Assembly (NCBI RefSeq): GCF_002261475.1
Contig: NZ_NEVN01000008.1
Coordinates: 124,001-188,000, forward strand
Origin: Bordetella genomosp. 5
Lineage (GTDB): Bacteria; Pseudomonadota; Gammaproteobacteria; Burkholderiales; Burkholderiaceae_B
Reading direction: 5' to 3'
DNA: 64,000 bases
Shown here one piece after another: positions 29,512-38,411 of this stretch. The notes under the pieces were generated by a model, which saw only the letters and a program-made list of their open reading frames with translations, was not told the DNA's origin and did not search any database. The number at the start of each line of letters is the position of its first letter. The first letter of the stretch is position 1. Position numbers and translations under genes: made by a program.

Positions 29512-31386
29512 TCAATACACCGTGTTCCACGGCGCGGGCCCCTCCGAGGCCTGCGGCCGATCGTCGTCGCCCTCGTCACCGTCCGGCTCGAGACCGCGCG
29601 TGAGTTCCAGCGCCTGGCGCTCGAACAGGCGCCGATAGAGACCCTGGTCGCGGCGCACCAGTTCGGCATGGGTGCCCTCTTCGATGACGCGGCCGCGTTC
29701 CATGACGAGCAGACGGTCGAGCGCCCGCACTGTCGACAGCCGGTGCGCGATCACGAGCGTGGTGCGTCCGACCATGAGGCGCTCCATGGCCTGCTGGATC
29801 AGCATCTCGCTTTCGCTATCGAGGCTGGACGTGGCTTCGTCCAGAATCAGGATCGGCGCATCCGCCAGAAAGGCGCGCGCGATCGCGACGCGCTGGCGCT
29901 CGCCGCCCGAGAGCTTGATCCCCCGCTCGCCCACCAGGGTGTCGTAGCCTTTGGGCAGACGCATGATGAAATCGTGCGCGCTGGCCAGGGCGGCGGCCGC
30001 CTCGATCTCCGCGCGCGTCGCGCCAGGGCGGGCGTAGGCGATGTTCTCGGCCAGGGTGCGGTGGAACAGCACGGGCTCCTGCTGCACGATCGCGATCTGG
30101 CTGCGCAACGATGCCTGACTCACGCGCGCGATGTCCTGTCCGTCGATCAGGATGTGGCCCGCGTTGATGTCGTAGAGGCGCTGGATCAGCTTGACGAAGG
30201 TGGTCTTGCCCGAGCCCGAGTGGCCGACCAGCCCCACGCGTTCGCCCGGTGCGATGCGCATCGAGAAGTTTTCGTACAGCGGCGTGCTGCGCGGGCCATA
30301 GCGGAACGTCACGTTCTCGAAGCGGATTTCACCGGCGCCGATGCGGATGGCCGGCGCCTTGGGCACATCTTCCACGCCCAGCGGCTGCCGCTCCATCGCC
30401 ACGAGCTCTTCCATGTCGTTGACCGAGCGCTGCAGGTTGCGGATGTGCATGCCCACGTCGCGCAGGTAGCCTTCGAGCACGAAGAACATCGTGAGCGCGA
30501 AGGTGATATCGCCCACGCTCGCCTGCTGGCTGGCCCACAGATACAGCGCGGCGCCCAGCATGCCGACCTGCATGAGCACCAGCATCAGCCCCTGCACGCC
30601 GCCATTCAGGGTGCCGCGCACCCAGGTGCGCTGCGTGCGCGAGCGCCATTTGAGGATGACCCGGCCCAGGCGCGCCTGTTCGCGGTCTTCGGCGCCGAAG
30701 GCCTTGACCACGGCGTTGCAGCTGATGGCGTCGGCCAGCGCGCCCCCCATGCGGGTATCCCACGAATTGGCCAGACGCGCGGCCGGCGCCACAAAGCCCA
30801 GCGACAGCGCCACCGTGACCGACACATAGACGACGGACCCCACGCCCACCACCACGCCCATGATGGGCCAGTGCAGGCCCAGCATGACCGTGGCGCCCAC
30901 CAGCATCGCCACCGACGGAAGCAAGGCGATGAGCAGCGTGTCGTTGAGCAGGTCGAGCGACCACATGCCGCGCGTGATCTTGCGTACGGTGGACCCGGCG
31001 AAGCTGTTGGCGTGCCAGTCGCTCGAGAAGCGCTGCACGCGATAGAACGAATGCGTGGCGATGTCGCTCATCATCTTCAGCGTGAGCCGGATGATGTTCA
31101 TGTACACGCCCTGGCGCAGCAGGGTGCCGGTCAGGCCCAGCGCCGCGAGCGTCACGAAGGCCGTGATCGCGGCCTGCCAGGCGAGCTCATCGGAGGCCAC
31201 GCCCGACGCCACCGCGTCGACCAGCCGGCCCGCGAAGAGCGGCGTCGCGATATCGGCGGCCGCGGCCGCCAGCGCCAGGAATGCGATCACCACAATGCGC
31301 AGCGGCTGCCGCACCCAGTGCTTGAAGGTGAACCCCAGGACTTCCTTGAAGACCTCGCCACGAAACAATGAAGGTTTACTTGCCAT
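29512..31386 (-). CDS. ABC exporter, fused membrane and ATPase domains
   Basis: A 624-residue half-transporter: six transmembrane helices in residues 25-325, then an ATPase domain with Walker [10 protein letters not shown] near 386, signature LSGGERQ, Walker B ILILDEA and the switch region VIAHRLST. The sequence is of the MsbA/lipid-or-peptide exporter type with no peptidase domain, so the cargo is unknown. The internal start [10 protein letters not shown] was chosen over the extended frame, which reads as an Arg-rich non-coding segment. A 91-residue gene is divergent from it. Confidence 0.9.
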   Translation of the reverse strand: MASKPSLFRGEVFKEVLGFTFKHWVRQPLRIVVIAFLALAAAAADIATPLFAGRLVDAVASGVASDELAWQAAITAFVTLAALGLTGTLLRQGVYMNIIRLTLKMMSDIATHSFYRVQRFSSDWHANSFAGSTVRKITRGMWSLDLLNDTLLIALLPSVAMLVGATVMLGLHWPIMGVVVGVGSVVYVSVTVALSLGFVAPAARLANSWDTRMGGALADAISCNAVVKAFGAEDREQARLGRVILKWRSRTQRTWVRGTLNGGVQGLMLVLMQVGMLGAALYLWASQQASVGDITFALTMFFVLEGYLRDVGMHIRNLQRSVNDMEELVAMERQPLGVEDVPKAPAIRIGAGEIRFENVTFRYGPRSTPLYENFSMRIAPGERVGLVGHSGSGKTTFVKLIQRLYDINAGHILIDGQDIARVSQASLRSQIAIVQQEPVLFHRTLAENIAYARPGATRAEIEAAAALASAHDFIMRLPKGYDTLVGERGIKLSGGERQRVAIARAFLADAPILILDEATSSLDSESEMLIQQAMERLMVGRTTLVIAHRLSTVRALDRLLVMERGRVIEEGTHAELVRRDQGLYRRLFERQALELTRGLEPDGDEGDDDRPQASEGPAPWNTVY

Positions 31387-31564
31387 ATGCCATCTGGCCG
31401 CGCGATGCGCGGCACGCTCCTTTGCGCGAGGGCCCGCCTCGCGATGTTGCGAGGCCGCGGCCCCGACCCGGCGCACGGGGCAGCCGTTGCGCCTGCGCGG
31501 CGGACGGCCTTGCCCGTACACTCGGGGTTTTGTTCATCACGCGCCACTCGGGCACGACATCACC

Positions 31565-31840
31565 ATGGAAAATCAGGAAATCCTCATCGCGCTGGCGCAG
31601 GCCATTCAAAGCGTGGCGGCCAAGCAGGCCGTCGCCGAAGCCGTGCTGCAGAGTCTCATTACCGCGCAACCCGCGGAACAGCGTGAGCAGTTCCTGGCGT
31701 CTTTCCAGCAGGCCACGGAAGGCTTGATGGTGGGCGCCGACGGCCAGGCCCTCACGGGCTCGACGCTGGCTCAGGTCACCCTGGCCATCAACGCCTACCT
31801 GGAAACGGCGGGCAGCCCGTCGCTCGCGCCGCGCGGCTGA
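31565..31840 (+). CDS. Hypothetical protein, helical
   Basis: A 91-residue, mostly helical, acidic protein (MENQEILIALAQAIQSVAAKQ) with no signal peptide, cysteine or known motif. The start is the ATG before ENQEIL; the longer in-frame stretch reads like non-coding sequence. It shares a promoter region with the divergent ABC exporter gene. The regular Ala/Gln/Leu pattern of residues 5-55 suggests a helical hairpin. The function is unknown. Confidence 0.6.
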   Translation: MENQEILIALAQAIQSVAAKQAVAEAVLQSLITAQPAEQREQFLASFQQATEGLMVGADGQALTGSTLAQVTLAINAYLETAGSPSLAPRG

Positions 31841-31904
31841 ACGCCGCGAGGCCGTCCGCCTGGCACCCGTCGGGCGGCGCAGGCCGGGCGCTCGACGGAT
31901 CCGC

Positions 31905-32012
31905 CTAGCGCGGACCGCGATGCGTCATGTGCCGCTCGAGCGGAGGACGTGGGCGAGCCGGTCGCGGCAACGGCGCGGTCGCCGTGGCACGATAGTTGAT
32001 GGTCTTGGGCAT
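31905..32012 (-). CDS. 35-residue small protein with strong ribosome binding site
   Basis: A short ORF (MPKTINYRATATAPLPRPAR and 15 further residues, rich in Arg and Pro, ending HRGPR) begins five bases after a near-perfect Shine-Dalgarno sequence AGGAGGT. It lies in a gap between annotated genes, and its composition differs from a random frame only at the N-terminus. The ribosome binding site is the main evidence. It could encode a small basic protein or a leader peptide for a transcript that continues leftward, where there is no same-strand gene nearby. Confidence 0.45.
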   Translation of the reverse strand: MPKTINYRATATAPLPRPARPRPPLERHMTHRGPR

Positions 32013-32143
32013 CGCGGACCTCCTGTGTGGCGAGTGAGGGCAAGGCTGCATTCTAGCGGGAAGCCCGATGCGCATCCGGAATCCCCCTGCCCGCCCAGGG
32101 GTTCGGCAAGCCCGCGATGCGCGGGCCGGCGCTGCTGCCCGCG

Positions 32144-32698
32144 CTAGGGCTTGAGGTCGACCTTGTCCTGCAGGCTGCGCGCCAGGTCCAGTTGCTTTTG
32201 CAAGGCGGGCAGGCGTTCCTCGACGTACGCCCGCACATCGGGATCCTGCGTCTGGTGGGCCGCCTCCTGAAACAGCACCAGCGCGTCCCGATGCGCCGCC
32301 ACGCCGAAGCGTGCCGCGTAGGCACGATCGAACGCAGCGCCCTCTTCGCCCACCAGCGCCGCCAACTTGCCCTTGCCCACGAATGACGGCCCCTCGGGAA
32401 CGCGCACGCCCTTCGCCTGTCCCAACTGGGCCAGTTTGTCCAAAGCCCGCGATTGGGTCTCGTGCACCTGCTCGGCATACGCCTTGACGTCCGGATCGGC
32501 GCTGCGACCCTGCGCCAGTGTGCTGCCAGCCAGCTCGGTCTGACCGCCGCGCGCGGCGCGCTCGATGAAATCACGATCCGTGGCGGTCAGACCGTCGGCC
32601 CAGGCGGCGCCGCAAGCCAGGGCGGTGGCGGCGATCAGCGCGCGGGCGACGTGGGCGCGGCGCGCGCGCCGGGCGGGGAGGAAATCGGTTTTATGCAT
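32144..32698 (-). CDS. DUF4142 family exported protein
   Basis: A 184-residue periplasmic protein. The basic N-terminus and hydrophobic segment (ARALIAATALACGAAWADG) form a signal peptide, cleaved near residue 34. The rest is the four-helix DUF4142 domain, recognisable from DRDFIERAARGGQTELAGSTLA, VKAYAEQVHETQSRA and FDRAYAARFGVAAHRDALVLFQEAA. The DUF4142 fold resembles ferritin-like bundles, but no metal-site set is evident. AGGAGA precedes the ATG. Such proteins are common in soil betaproteobacteria and have no proven function. Confidence 0.82.
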   Translation of the reverse strand: MHKTDFLPARRARRAHVARALIAATALACGAAWADGLTATDRDFIERAARGGQTELAGSTLAQGRSADPDVKAYAEQVHETQSRALDKLAQLGQAKGVRVPEGPSFVGKGKLAALVGEEGAAFDRAYAARFGVAAHRDALVLFQEAAHQTQDPDVRAYVEERLPALQKQLDLARSLQDKVDLKP

Positions 32699-33062
32699 GG
32701 CGTTCTCCTTATAGGGGCCGTGCCTGCCCGACCCTGTCCGGGGTGAAACACACCTCCAGCTTACCGGGCAGCCCGCCCACGTGGCGACGACGGGGCGACG
32801 AGGACATGTCCCGGTTTAGAGCCTGGAACAATCAAGACAGTTCACCCGATTGTCACATTGCGATACCACTTTCCCATACAATGATCGCAAATGATTTTTC
32901 GTGATGATTACATCGTTCAATGGAATAATCTTTTCAGATATACAGGGTTTATCCCTAGTCAAACGGAGTGCACAATTCGTTCATTGGGAAACACAACACG
33001 AACGACGACGGAATAACCCGCCGTGTCCGGATCCCAGATCCAAGTGAACGGAGGAATGCACC
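32699..33062. promoter_or_regulatory. AT-rich divergent promoter region
   Basis: This 364-base gap between the DUF4142 and DUF4148 genes is clearly richer in A and T than its surroundings, especially 32860-33000. It must hold the promoters of both genes, but no operator could be named. No open frame or hairpin of note was seen. Confidence 0.45.
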
Positions 33063-33395
33063 ATGAAGACCCTTACCAGCGCCCTTTTCCTATCGATGGC
33101 CGTGATGAGCACCGGCGCCCTGGCGGCGCAAAACATCGAACCGAACAACGTGCCCTTCCAGGGCGTGTACGGCCAGGTTGACGCCAACGGCGCCACCCGC
33201 GCCCAGGTCCAGGCCGATCTGGCCCAGGCCAAGGCCAACGGTACCTACACGTTCGGTGAAAACGACTACCCGCCCGTGCAAGCCACGTCGGGCGCCTCGC
33301 TGAGCCGCGATCAAGTGCGTGCCGAGCTGGCCCAAGCCAAGGCCGACGGCACCTACACTTTCGGCGAACTGGACTACCCGCCCGTCGCCAAGTAA
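33063..33395 (+). CDS. DUF4148 family exported protein with two repeats
   Basis: A 110-residue periplasmic protein. A signal peptide (MKTLTSALFLSMAVMSTGALA, cleaved after residue 21) is followed by two copies of a motif of the form R-x-QV-x-A-x-LAQAKA-x-GTYTFGE-x-DYPPV, at about residues 46-72 and 82-108. The repeats are the DUF4148 signature common in Bordetella and Burkholderia, where single genomes carry many copies. GGAGG precedes the start. The function is unknown; the exported, repeated architecture suggests an envelope or stress role. Confidence 0.86.
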   Translation: MKTLTSALFLSMAVMSTGALAAQNIEPNNVPFQGVYGQVDANGATRAQVQADLAQAKANGTYTFGENDYPPVQATSGASLSRDQVRAELAQAKADGTYTFGELDYPPVAK

Positions 33396-33429
33396 GGCGA
33401 GCGGCGACACCCTCTCTAGGGGGCAATCT

Positions 33430-33810
33430 GGACGCAGTACGGTCCAGACGCGGTACCCGGGTTGCGGTACGAACCCGGTGCAACACCCAGGCGGCAGCAA
33501 TGCCTGGCGCTTCATCCGGGCAGCAGTCAGGCCCGGTGCTCGAACCGGGTCTCGCAACACGCCCGGCGCTGCACCCGGATCCGCTGTCAGGGGTCCGGCG
33601 CAGGACCGGGCGTGCAGTCTGCCCGGCGCATGAACCGGGTCTCGCAACACACCCGGCGCCTCATCCGGATCAGCCGTCAGGGTCCGGCGCATGATCGGGC
33701 CGCTGCACGCCCGGCCGCGTTCCAGGTCCGCTGTATACCTGTTCGCGGCCAGCGCCGCTGCACGCCCGCGCACTAACCGGGTATCGCAACACACCCGGGG
33801 CAGTCCAACG
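33430..33810. repeat. Imperfect long-period tandem repeats
   Basis: The string AACCGGGTCTCGCAACAC recurs at 33543 and 33633 (period 90), with diverged copies near 33472 (AACCCGGTGCAACAC) and 33775 (AACCGGGTATCGCAACAC). The flanks CCCGGCGC...CATCCGGATC and GTCAGGG-TCCGGCGCA also repeat. No gene of the usual coding pattern lies here, although frames are open because stops are rare. Confidence 0.7.
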
Positions 33811-33882
33811 CCGGCGCATCGCGCCGGCGTTCCTTTTTGGGCGGCCGTATCACGCGCCGCCCGTACGCGGAGCCCGCATCGC

Positions 33883-33988
33883 CGCGCCCGTTGCACGGCG
33901 CCCGTCGCACGCGGTCCGTTGCACGGCGCCCGTTGCACGACGCCCGTTGCACGACGCCCGTTGCACGGCGCCCGTTGCACGGCGCCCA
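33883..33988. repeat. 14-base tandem repeat array
   Basis: About seven copies of a 14-base unit of the form CGCCCGTTGCACGR occur head to tail, with a few substitutions in the first three copies and near identity in the last four. It ends about 80 bases before the HD-domain gene start. It is not a CRISPR because there are no spacers. Confidence 0.85.
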
Positions 33989-34069
33989 CATGCCACGCCG
34001 CCGGGCCGGGCTTTTGCACCGGCGGGCGCCGGACGCTAAGCTTTGCGGTTCGATCGCCGGAGCCTTCGC

Positions 34070-34747
34070 TTGTCACTCGCTCGCCCGTATTCTCCCGACC
34101 TCTGGGAACCCCGCGTCATCGCCATCGCCACCGCCGCGCTCGACGGCGACGCGGCGCACGACCTCACACACCTGCGCCGGGTCTGGGGCACTGCCCTCGA
34201 ACTGGCGCGCGGCCACCCCGAAGCGGATGTCCTCGTCGTGATGGCCGCCGCCTACCTGCACGATCTGGTCAATCTGCCCAAGAATCATCCGCAGCGCGCC
34301 CAGGCCTCCACGTTGGCCGCGCGCAAAGCGCGGGCCGCGCTGGCCGACGCCGGCTTTCCCGCGGACCGCCTCGACGCCGTGGCCCACGCCATCGAAGCCC
34401 ACAGCTATTCCGCCGGGATCGAACCGCGCACCCTCGAAGCCTGCATCGTGCAGGATGCGGACCGCCTCGACGCGCTCGGCCCCGTGGGCCTGGCGCGCAT
34501 GCTCCACGCCGGGGCGAGCCTCGGGCGGGCCATGGCCCACCCGGACGATCCGCTCGCGCAGGCGCGGCCCCTGGACGACAGCCGCTACACGCTCGACCAC
34601 ATCGAAGTGAAGCTCGCCACGTTGCCTGCCACGATGCGTACCGCGGCGGGGCGCGCGCTCGGCGAAGCGCGGCTCGCCTGGATGCGGGATTTCCGCGAGC
34701 GCTTTGCGGCACAATGGTCCGGCAGCGCCACCTCTCCCGCCGTTTGA
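34070..34747 (+). CDS. HD domain phosphohydrolase
   Basis: A 225-residue soluble protein with an HD metal-binding core: HDLTHLRRVW near residue 32, AAYLHDLVNLP near 63 and the late aspartate of QDADRLDALG near 132. Members of this YedJ-like group are hydrolases of nucleotides or other phosphoesters, with unknown substrate. The start was placed at TTG 34070 because GGAG lies seven bases upstream; a TTG nine codons earlier has none. The codons before it overlap the end of the repeat-rich region. The next gene starts 14 bases after its stop and is likely cotranscribed. Confidence 0.75.
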   Translation: MSLARPYSPDLWEPRVIAIATAALDGDAAHDLTHLRRVWGTALELARGHPEADVLVVMAAAYLHDLVNLPKNHPQRAQASTLAARKARAALADAGFPADRLDAVAHAIEAHSYSAGIEPRTLEACIVQDADRLDALGPVGLARMLHAGASLGRAMAHPDDPLAQARPLDDSRYTLDHIEVKLATLPATMRTAAGRALGEARLAWMRDFRERFAAQWSGSATSPAV

Positions 34748-34761
34748 ACCCTCCGCTCCTC

Positions 34762-35400
34762 ATGCCTCACACCAACTGTGATCGCGCCATCCGCCGCGTG
34801 GCCCACTATGCGGGCGCCGTCCTGCTCGCCAGCGCGAGTCTGGCTCACGCCGCGCAATTCAACGCGACGAACGCGTCGGCCGACGTGCTGGTCAATGCGC
34901 GCGATGCGGCCGCCTACCTGACCGCCGACAATAAAGACGCGCTCCCGGCCCTCGAAGCCGGCAAGGTGTCCGTCAACGACGTGCACGAAAACTGGCCTCC
35001 CGAGGGCTGGCCGTACACGCTGACCTATGCCTACCAGAACGCGGGCGGCCTCATTCTGGTGTCCGGGGTGATCGTCAGCCGCGACGCCAAGCAGGCCCGG
35101 GCGGTGTTCCGCCAGACCGCCACCGATCTGCGCGGCGACGCCATCAAACAGGCGCTCGCCCTGGCGCCGCTCGAGGGGCTCAAGGGCTGGCAGGAAGACG
35201 TCACCGCCTGGTCTGCCGCGCAGGGCGAGCGGCAGACGCATCCGAGCGGCGTGGTCGCCGTGATGCGGCGCGGGGTCAACGTGGCCTACGTGATCGTGCT
35301 CGGCCCGGCCGCACCCAAGAATGCCGCGGCATTCAAGGCTTTCCTGGACCACAAGGCCGATCGCATGCTGAGCTTCAAGCCCGAACTGCCCGTACGCTGA
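34762..35400 (+). CDS. Hypothetical exported protein
   Basis: A 212-residue protein with a signal peptide (AGAVLLASASLAHA, cleaved near residue 30). The mature part is not assignable to a family; it shows paired aromatic-rich segments (ENWPPEGWPYTLTYAYQNAGG) that suggest a beta-structured domain. It sits immediately after the HD-domain gene and before a diguanylate cyclase on the same strand, with gaps of 14 and 120 bases, so it may be part of a short envelope-related cluster. Confidence 0.65.
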   Translation: MPHTNCDRAIRRVAHYAGAVLLASASLAHAAQFNATNASADVLVNARDAAAYLTADNKDALPALEAGKVSVNDVHENWPPEGWPYTLTYAYQNAGGLILVSGVIVSRDAKQARAVFRQTATDLRGDAIKQALALAPLEGLKGWQEDVTAWSAAQGERQTHPSGVVAVMRRGVNVAYVIVLGPAAPKNAAAFKAFLDHKADRMLSFKPELPVR

Positions 35401-35520
35401 GCGGTGGGCCCGAGCGCCCGGACAGCCACGTGGGGGGAAGTGTCAAAAAAACGACAAGGACGCTCCGAATGACCTATCATGTAACACACCCCCCAAACAC
35501 CGTAGCAAGGACGCGTGCTT

Positions 35521-37116
35521 ATGCGCCTGAAGCAGCTGTTTCGTGTGGACCTGTTGCGCCTGATCCTGGCCCTGGCCGTCGGCAGCGCGCTGCTCACCCT
35601 GGCCAACGGCCTGCAGGCTTCGTACCGTCTCCAACGTGACGTCGTGCTCGAGGCCACCCTCGAAGCGAATCGCAGCTACGCCGCCAAGCTCGCCGACAAC
35701 ACGCACCAATTCCTCACCACCGCGCAGCAGCGCCTTGCCTACAGCGCGGGCCTGCTGGCCGACCAGACCGGCCACGCGGACCGGCTCTACAACGAAGTCA
35801 GCCGGCTGCGCGATGCCCAGCAAAGCTTCAATTCCACCGTGGTCGTCGATGCCGACGGGCGCGTGCTTGCCGCCATGCCCGAGAACATCGGCCAGCGTCT
35901 CGTGGGTACCGTCCTCGACACCACCGGTTCGCGCGGTGCCCTCTCCTCGCAGGCCCCGCTGATCAGCAAGCCCTACGTTTCCGCGGCCGGCAACCTGATG
36001 ATCCACATCAGCTATCCGATCCGCGGCGGCAACGGCGCCTATCAGGGCTACGTGGCCGGCACGATCTATCTGCAGCAGAACAGCGCGCTCCAGACCCTGC
36101 TGGGCGTGCACTACTACCGCGACGGATCGTATCTGTACGTGGTCGATCAGGAGCGCCGCATCCTCTATCACGCCCAGCGCGATCGCATCGGCGAGGTCGT
36201 GGGCGGCAACCTGGCGATCGATGCCGTGCTGCGCGGTGAGTCCGGCGCGCAGAACGTCATCAACAGCCGCGGCGTGCCCATGCTGGCGGGCTACGCGCCG
36301 GTGGGCGCGTCCGGCTGGGGTGTAGTGTCGCAGCGGCCGGTCGATGCAGCGCTCGCGTCGATGGGATCCATCATGGGCCGCATGACGGTCTACCTGCTGC
36401 CGCTCACGCTGGTCGCGCTCGGGCTGATCTGGTGGCTGGCCTATCTGATTTCCAAGCCCCTGCGCGATCTGGCCCACGCGGTACAGGCCGCCGAAGCGCC
36501 GGACGTGCCCAAGCAGGTCAAGGGCGTGCGCGCGTGGTACTTCGAGGTACACCAGCTGCGCCGTGCCGCCCTCACCGCGCTGACCGTGCTGCACGAACGC
36601 ATCGGCTCGCTCAATCAGGTCACGCTGACCGACCCGCTCACGGGCCTGCTCAACCGGCGCGGCCTGCAGGCGCGGCTCAAACAATGGCAGTCAGAGCGGC
36701 GCGCCTTCTCCGTGCTCGCCATCGACACCGATTGCTTCAAGCGCATCAACGACACGCTCGGCCATGCCGAGGGCGACGAGGTGCTGCGCCGGATCGCCCG
36801 CGTCATGACCCAACAGGTGCGCGGCGGCGATATCTGCTGTCGCACCGGCGGCGAGGAGTTTCTGATCCTGCTGCCCGACACGGGACTGGCCGAGGCCTGT
36901 CATCTGGCGGAACGTCTGCGCATGGCGGTCGCCGCCCACGCTTCCGGCGCCGGCCAGGTCACCGTGTCGATCGGGGTGGCCCATTGCGACGGCATGCCGG
37001 AGGCTCAGGGCCAGGCGCTGCGTTGCGCGGATGCCGCACTCTATCGCGCGAAGCAGCTCGGACGTAACCGGACGGAATGCGCGCCCACCGCGGAAGACGC
37101 GGCGGCCATACACTAG
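35521..37116 (+). CDS. Membrane diguanylate cyclase (dCache-GGDEF)
   Basis: A 531-residue c-di-GMP synthase. Transmembrane helix 1 (residues 9-30) is followed by a periplasmic dCache-like sensor (about 40-275), a second helix (about 285-310), a linker and the GGDEF domain. The active site is GGEEF (the accepted variant) in CCRTGGEEFLILLPD near residue 448, and the product-inhibition site RxxD (RGGD) lies five residues before it, so the enzyme is predicted active and feedback-inhibited. The sensor ligand is unknown. The ATG six bases after an in-frame GTG was chosen by its spacing from AAGGA. Confidence 0.9.
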   Translation: MRLKQLFRVDLLRLILALAVGSALLTLANGLQASYRLQRDVVLEATLEANRSYAAKLADNTHQFLTTAQQRLAYSAGLLADQTGHADRLYNEVSRLRDAQQSFNSTVVVDADGRVLAAMPENIGQRLVGTVLDTTGSRGALSSQAPLISKPYVSAAGNLMIHISYPIRGGNGAYQGYVAGTIYLQQNSALQTLLGVHYYRDGSYLYVVDQERRILYHAQRDRIGEVVGGNLAIDAVLRGESGAQNVINSRGVPMLAGYAPVGASGWGVVSQRPVDAALASMGSIMGRMTVYLLPLTLVALGLIWWLAYLISKPLRDLAHAVQAAEAPDVPKQVKGVRAWYFEVHQLRRAALTALTVLHERIGSLNQVTLTDPLTGLLNRRGLQARLKQWQSERRAFSVLAIDTDCFKRINDTLGHAEGDEVLRRIARVMTQQVRGGDICCRTGGEEFLILLPDTGLAEACHLAERLRMAVAAHASGAGQVTVSIGVAHCDGMPEAQGQALRCADAALYRAKQLGRNRTECAPTAEDAAAIH

Positions 37117-37196
37117 GCGCACCCTCAGCAGGGCCGCCTCAGGCAGCACCCGGCAGGCCCCTTCGACGCCCCTCTGGAGCCCCCTCGGAGCCCACC

Positions 37197-38024
37197 ATGT
37201 CCGCCAGTCTGCAAGCCGCCGTCTTTCGCAAGTTGCACCAGCAGGCCCAGCCCCTGCGCCTGCCCAACGTCTGGGACGCGGGCAGCGCCGTCCAGATCGA
37301 GAACCTCGGCGCGCAGGCCGTGGCAACCAGCAGCGCCGCGGTGGCGTGGTCGCTTGGCTACCCCGACAGCAACACCGTGCCGCAGCACCTCTATCTGGCC
37401 CAGGTGGCGCTGATAGCCCGCGTGATCCGCATCCCCCTGTCGGTCGATATCGAGAGCGGCTATTCGCGCACCCCCGAAGAGGTCGGCGAGGCGGTCGCGC
37501 GGTTCATCGATCTGGGCGCCATCGGCATCAACATCCAGGATGGCACCAGCGAACCCGATCTGCTGGCCCGCAAGATCGAAGCGGCGCGCCACGCGGGCGA
37601 GGCGCGCGGCGTCCCGCTCTTCATCAACGCCCGCACCGATGTTTATGCCCGCGACCTGGTCGCGCCCGGCGAGCGCGTGGCCGAGGTATTGCGCCGGGCC
37701 GCGCAATACGAAGCCGCCGGCGCCGACGGCCTGTTCGTGCTCGGCCTCACCAATACCTTCGAGATGCGCGACATCGCCGCCGGCACGCGGCTCGCCCTGG
37801 CGCTGGCCGTGGCCCAGGGCCTGCCGCCCGTGGGCGAGCTCGGGGACTTCGGCGTGCGCCGCGTCAGCATGGGATCGCTCGTGCCCCAGACCCTCTGGAG
37901 CCACGCCGGCGCGCTGGTCTCGGGCTTTCTCGCCGATGGCCGGGCCGAGCCGCTGGTGCGGGGCGCCGTCATGTACAACGAGATCAACGACCTGTTCAAA
38001 ACCGCCACGGAGAATACGCAATGA
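37197..38024 (+). CDS. Isocitrate lyase/PEP mutase family protein
   Basis: A 275-residue TIM-barrel protein of the PEP mutase/isocitrate lyase superfamily. The segments LPNVWDAGSA near 22, VDIESGYS near 83, GINIQDGTSEP near 108, and INARTDVYARD near 146 correspond to the metal- and substrate-binding regions. The loop cysteine motif (KKCGH) of true isocitrate lyase is absent, so it probably acts on another alpha-keto or phosphono acid. The next small gene overlaps the stop by four bases (ATGA), indicating coupling. Confidence 0.85.
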   Translation: MSASLQAAVFRKLHQQAQPLRLPNVWDAGSAVQIENLGAQAVATSSAAVAWSLGYPDSNTVPQHLYLAQVALIARVIRIPLSVDIESGYSRTPEEVGEAVARFIDLGAIGINIQDGTSEPDLLARKIEAARHAGEARGVPLFINARTDVYARDLVAPGERVAEVLRRAAQYEAAGADGLFVLGLTNTFEMRDIAAGTRLALALAVAQGLPPVGELGDFGVRRVSMGSLVPQTLWSHAGALVSGFLADGRAEPLVRGAVMYNEINDLFKTATENTQ

Positions 38025-38407
38025 CGATAGTCGTCCATACCGCCGATGCCAAAGCCCTCTGGCAGCACCTGCGTGATGGCCTCAAACGCATCAACGACGG
38101 ATCGGTCGCGGGCGAAGGCACCTGGAAGAAAGACGACACCGAACGTTCCACCAAGGTCTACTACGCCCCCAAGACGGGCGAGTACGACAAGCGCGCTTAT
38201 TTCGTCGGCACGGTGCGCACCGGGCAACTGCTGCTGCTCGACCTGCTGCCGGGCAGCGAAGGCCTGAGCTGGCAGCTGTTCGGGCTGTTGCACGGTCGCA
38301 TGGTGAGCCTGCTCATGACGACCTATCCCGACAAGATCATGTCGCTCAACGTATTTCCGAATCGGCCGGTGCCTGGCGAAGCCAGCGCGAGCGCGCCGGG
38401 GCAGTGA
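38021..38407 (+). CDS. Hypothetical protein coupled to the PEP mutase-like gene
   Basis: A 128-residue soluble protein starting inside the stop codon of the PEP-mutase-like gene, which strongly supports that it is translated. No known motif was recognised. It has an amphipathic pattern: charged residues 20-50 (GLKRINDGSVAGEGTWKKDD), a hydrophobic run GQLLLLDLLPGSEGLSWQLFGLLHG near 70-95 and a polar tail. The conserved-looking context suggests a shared function with the enzyme. Confidence 0.65.
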   Translation: MTIVVHTADAKALWQHLRDGLKRINDGSVAGEGTWKKDDTERSTKVYYAPKTGEYDKRAYFVGTVRTGQLLLLDLLPGSEGLSWQLFGLLHGRMVSLLMTTYPDKIMSLNVFPNRPVPGEASASAPGQ

Positions 38408-38411
38408 CCGG

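Noticed and set aside
33883-33988. Possible CRISPR array
   Set aside because: Units are only 14 bases, contiguous and without spacers; no cas gene is present.
33691-34761. Extended frame that would fuse a repeat-derived segment to the exported protein at 34762
   Set aside because: It runs through tandem repeats and out of frame across the HD gene; the signal peptide at 34762 marks the real start.
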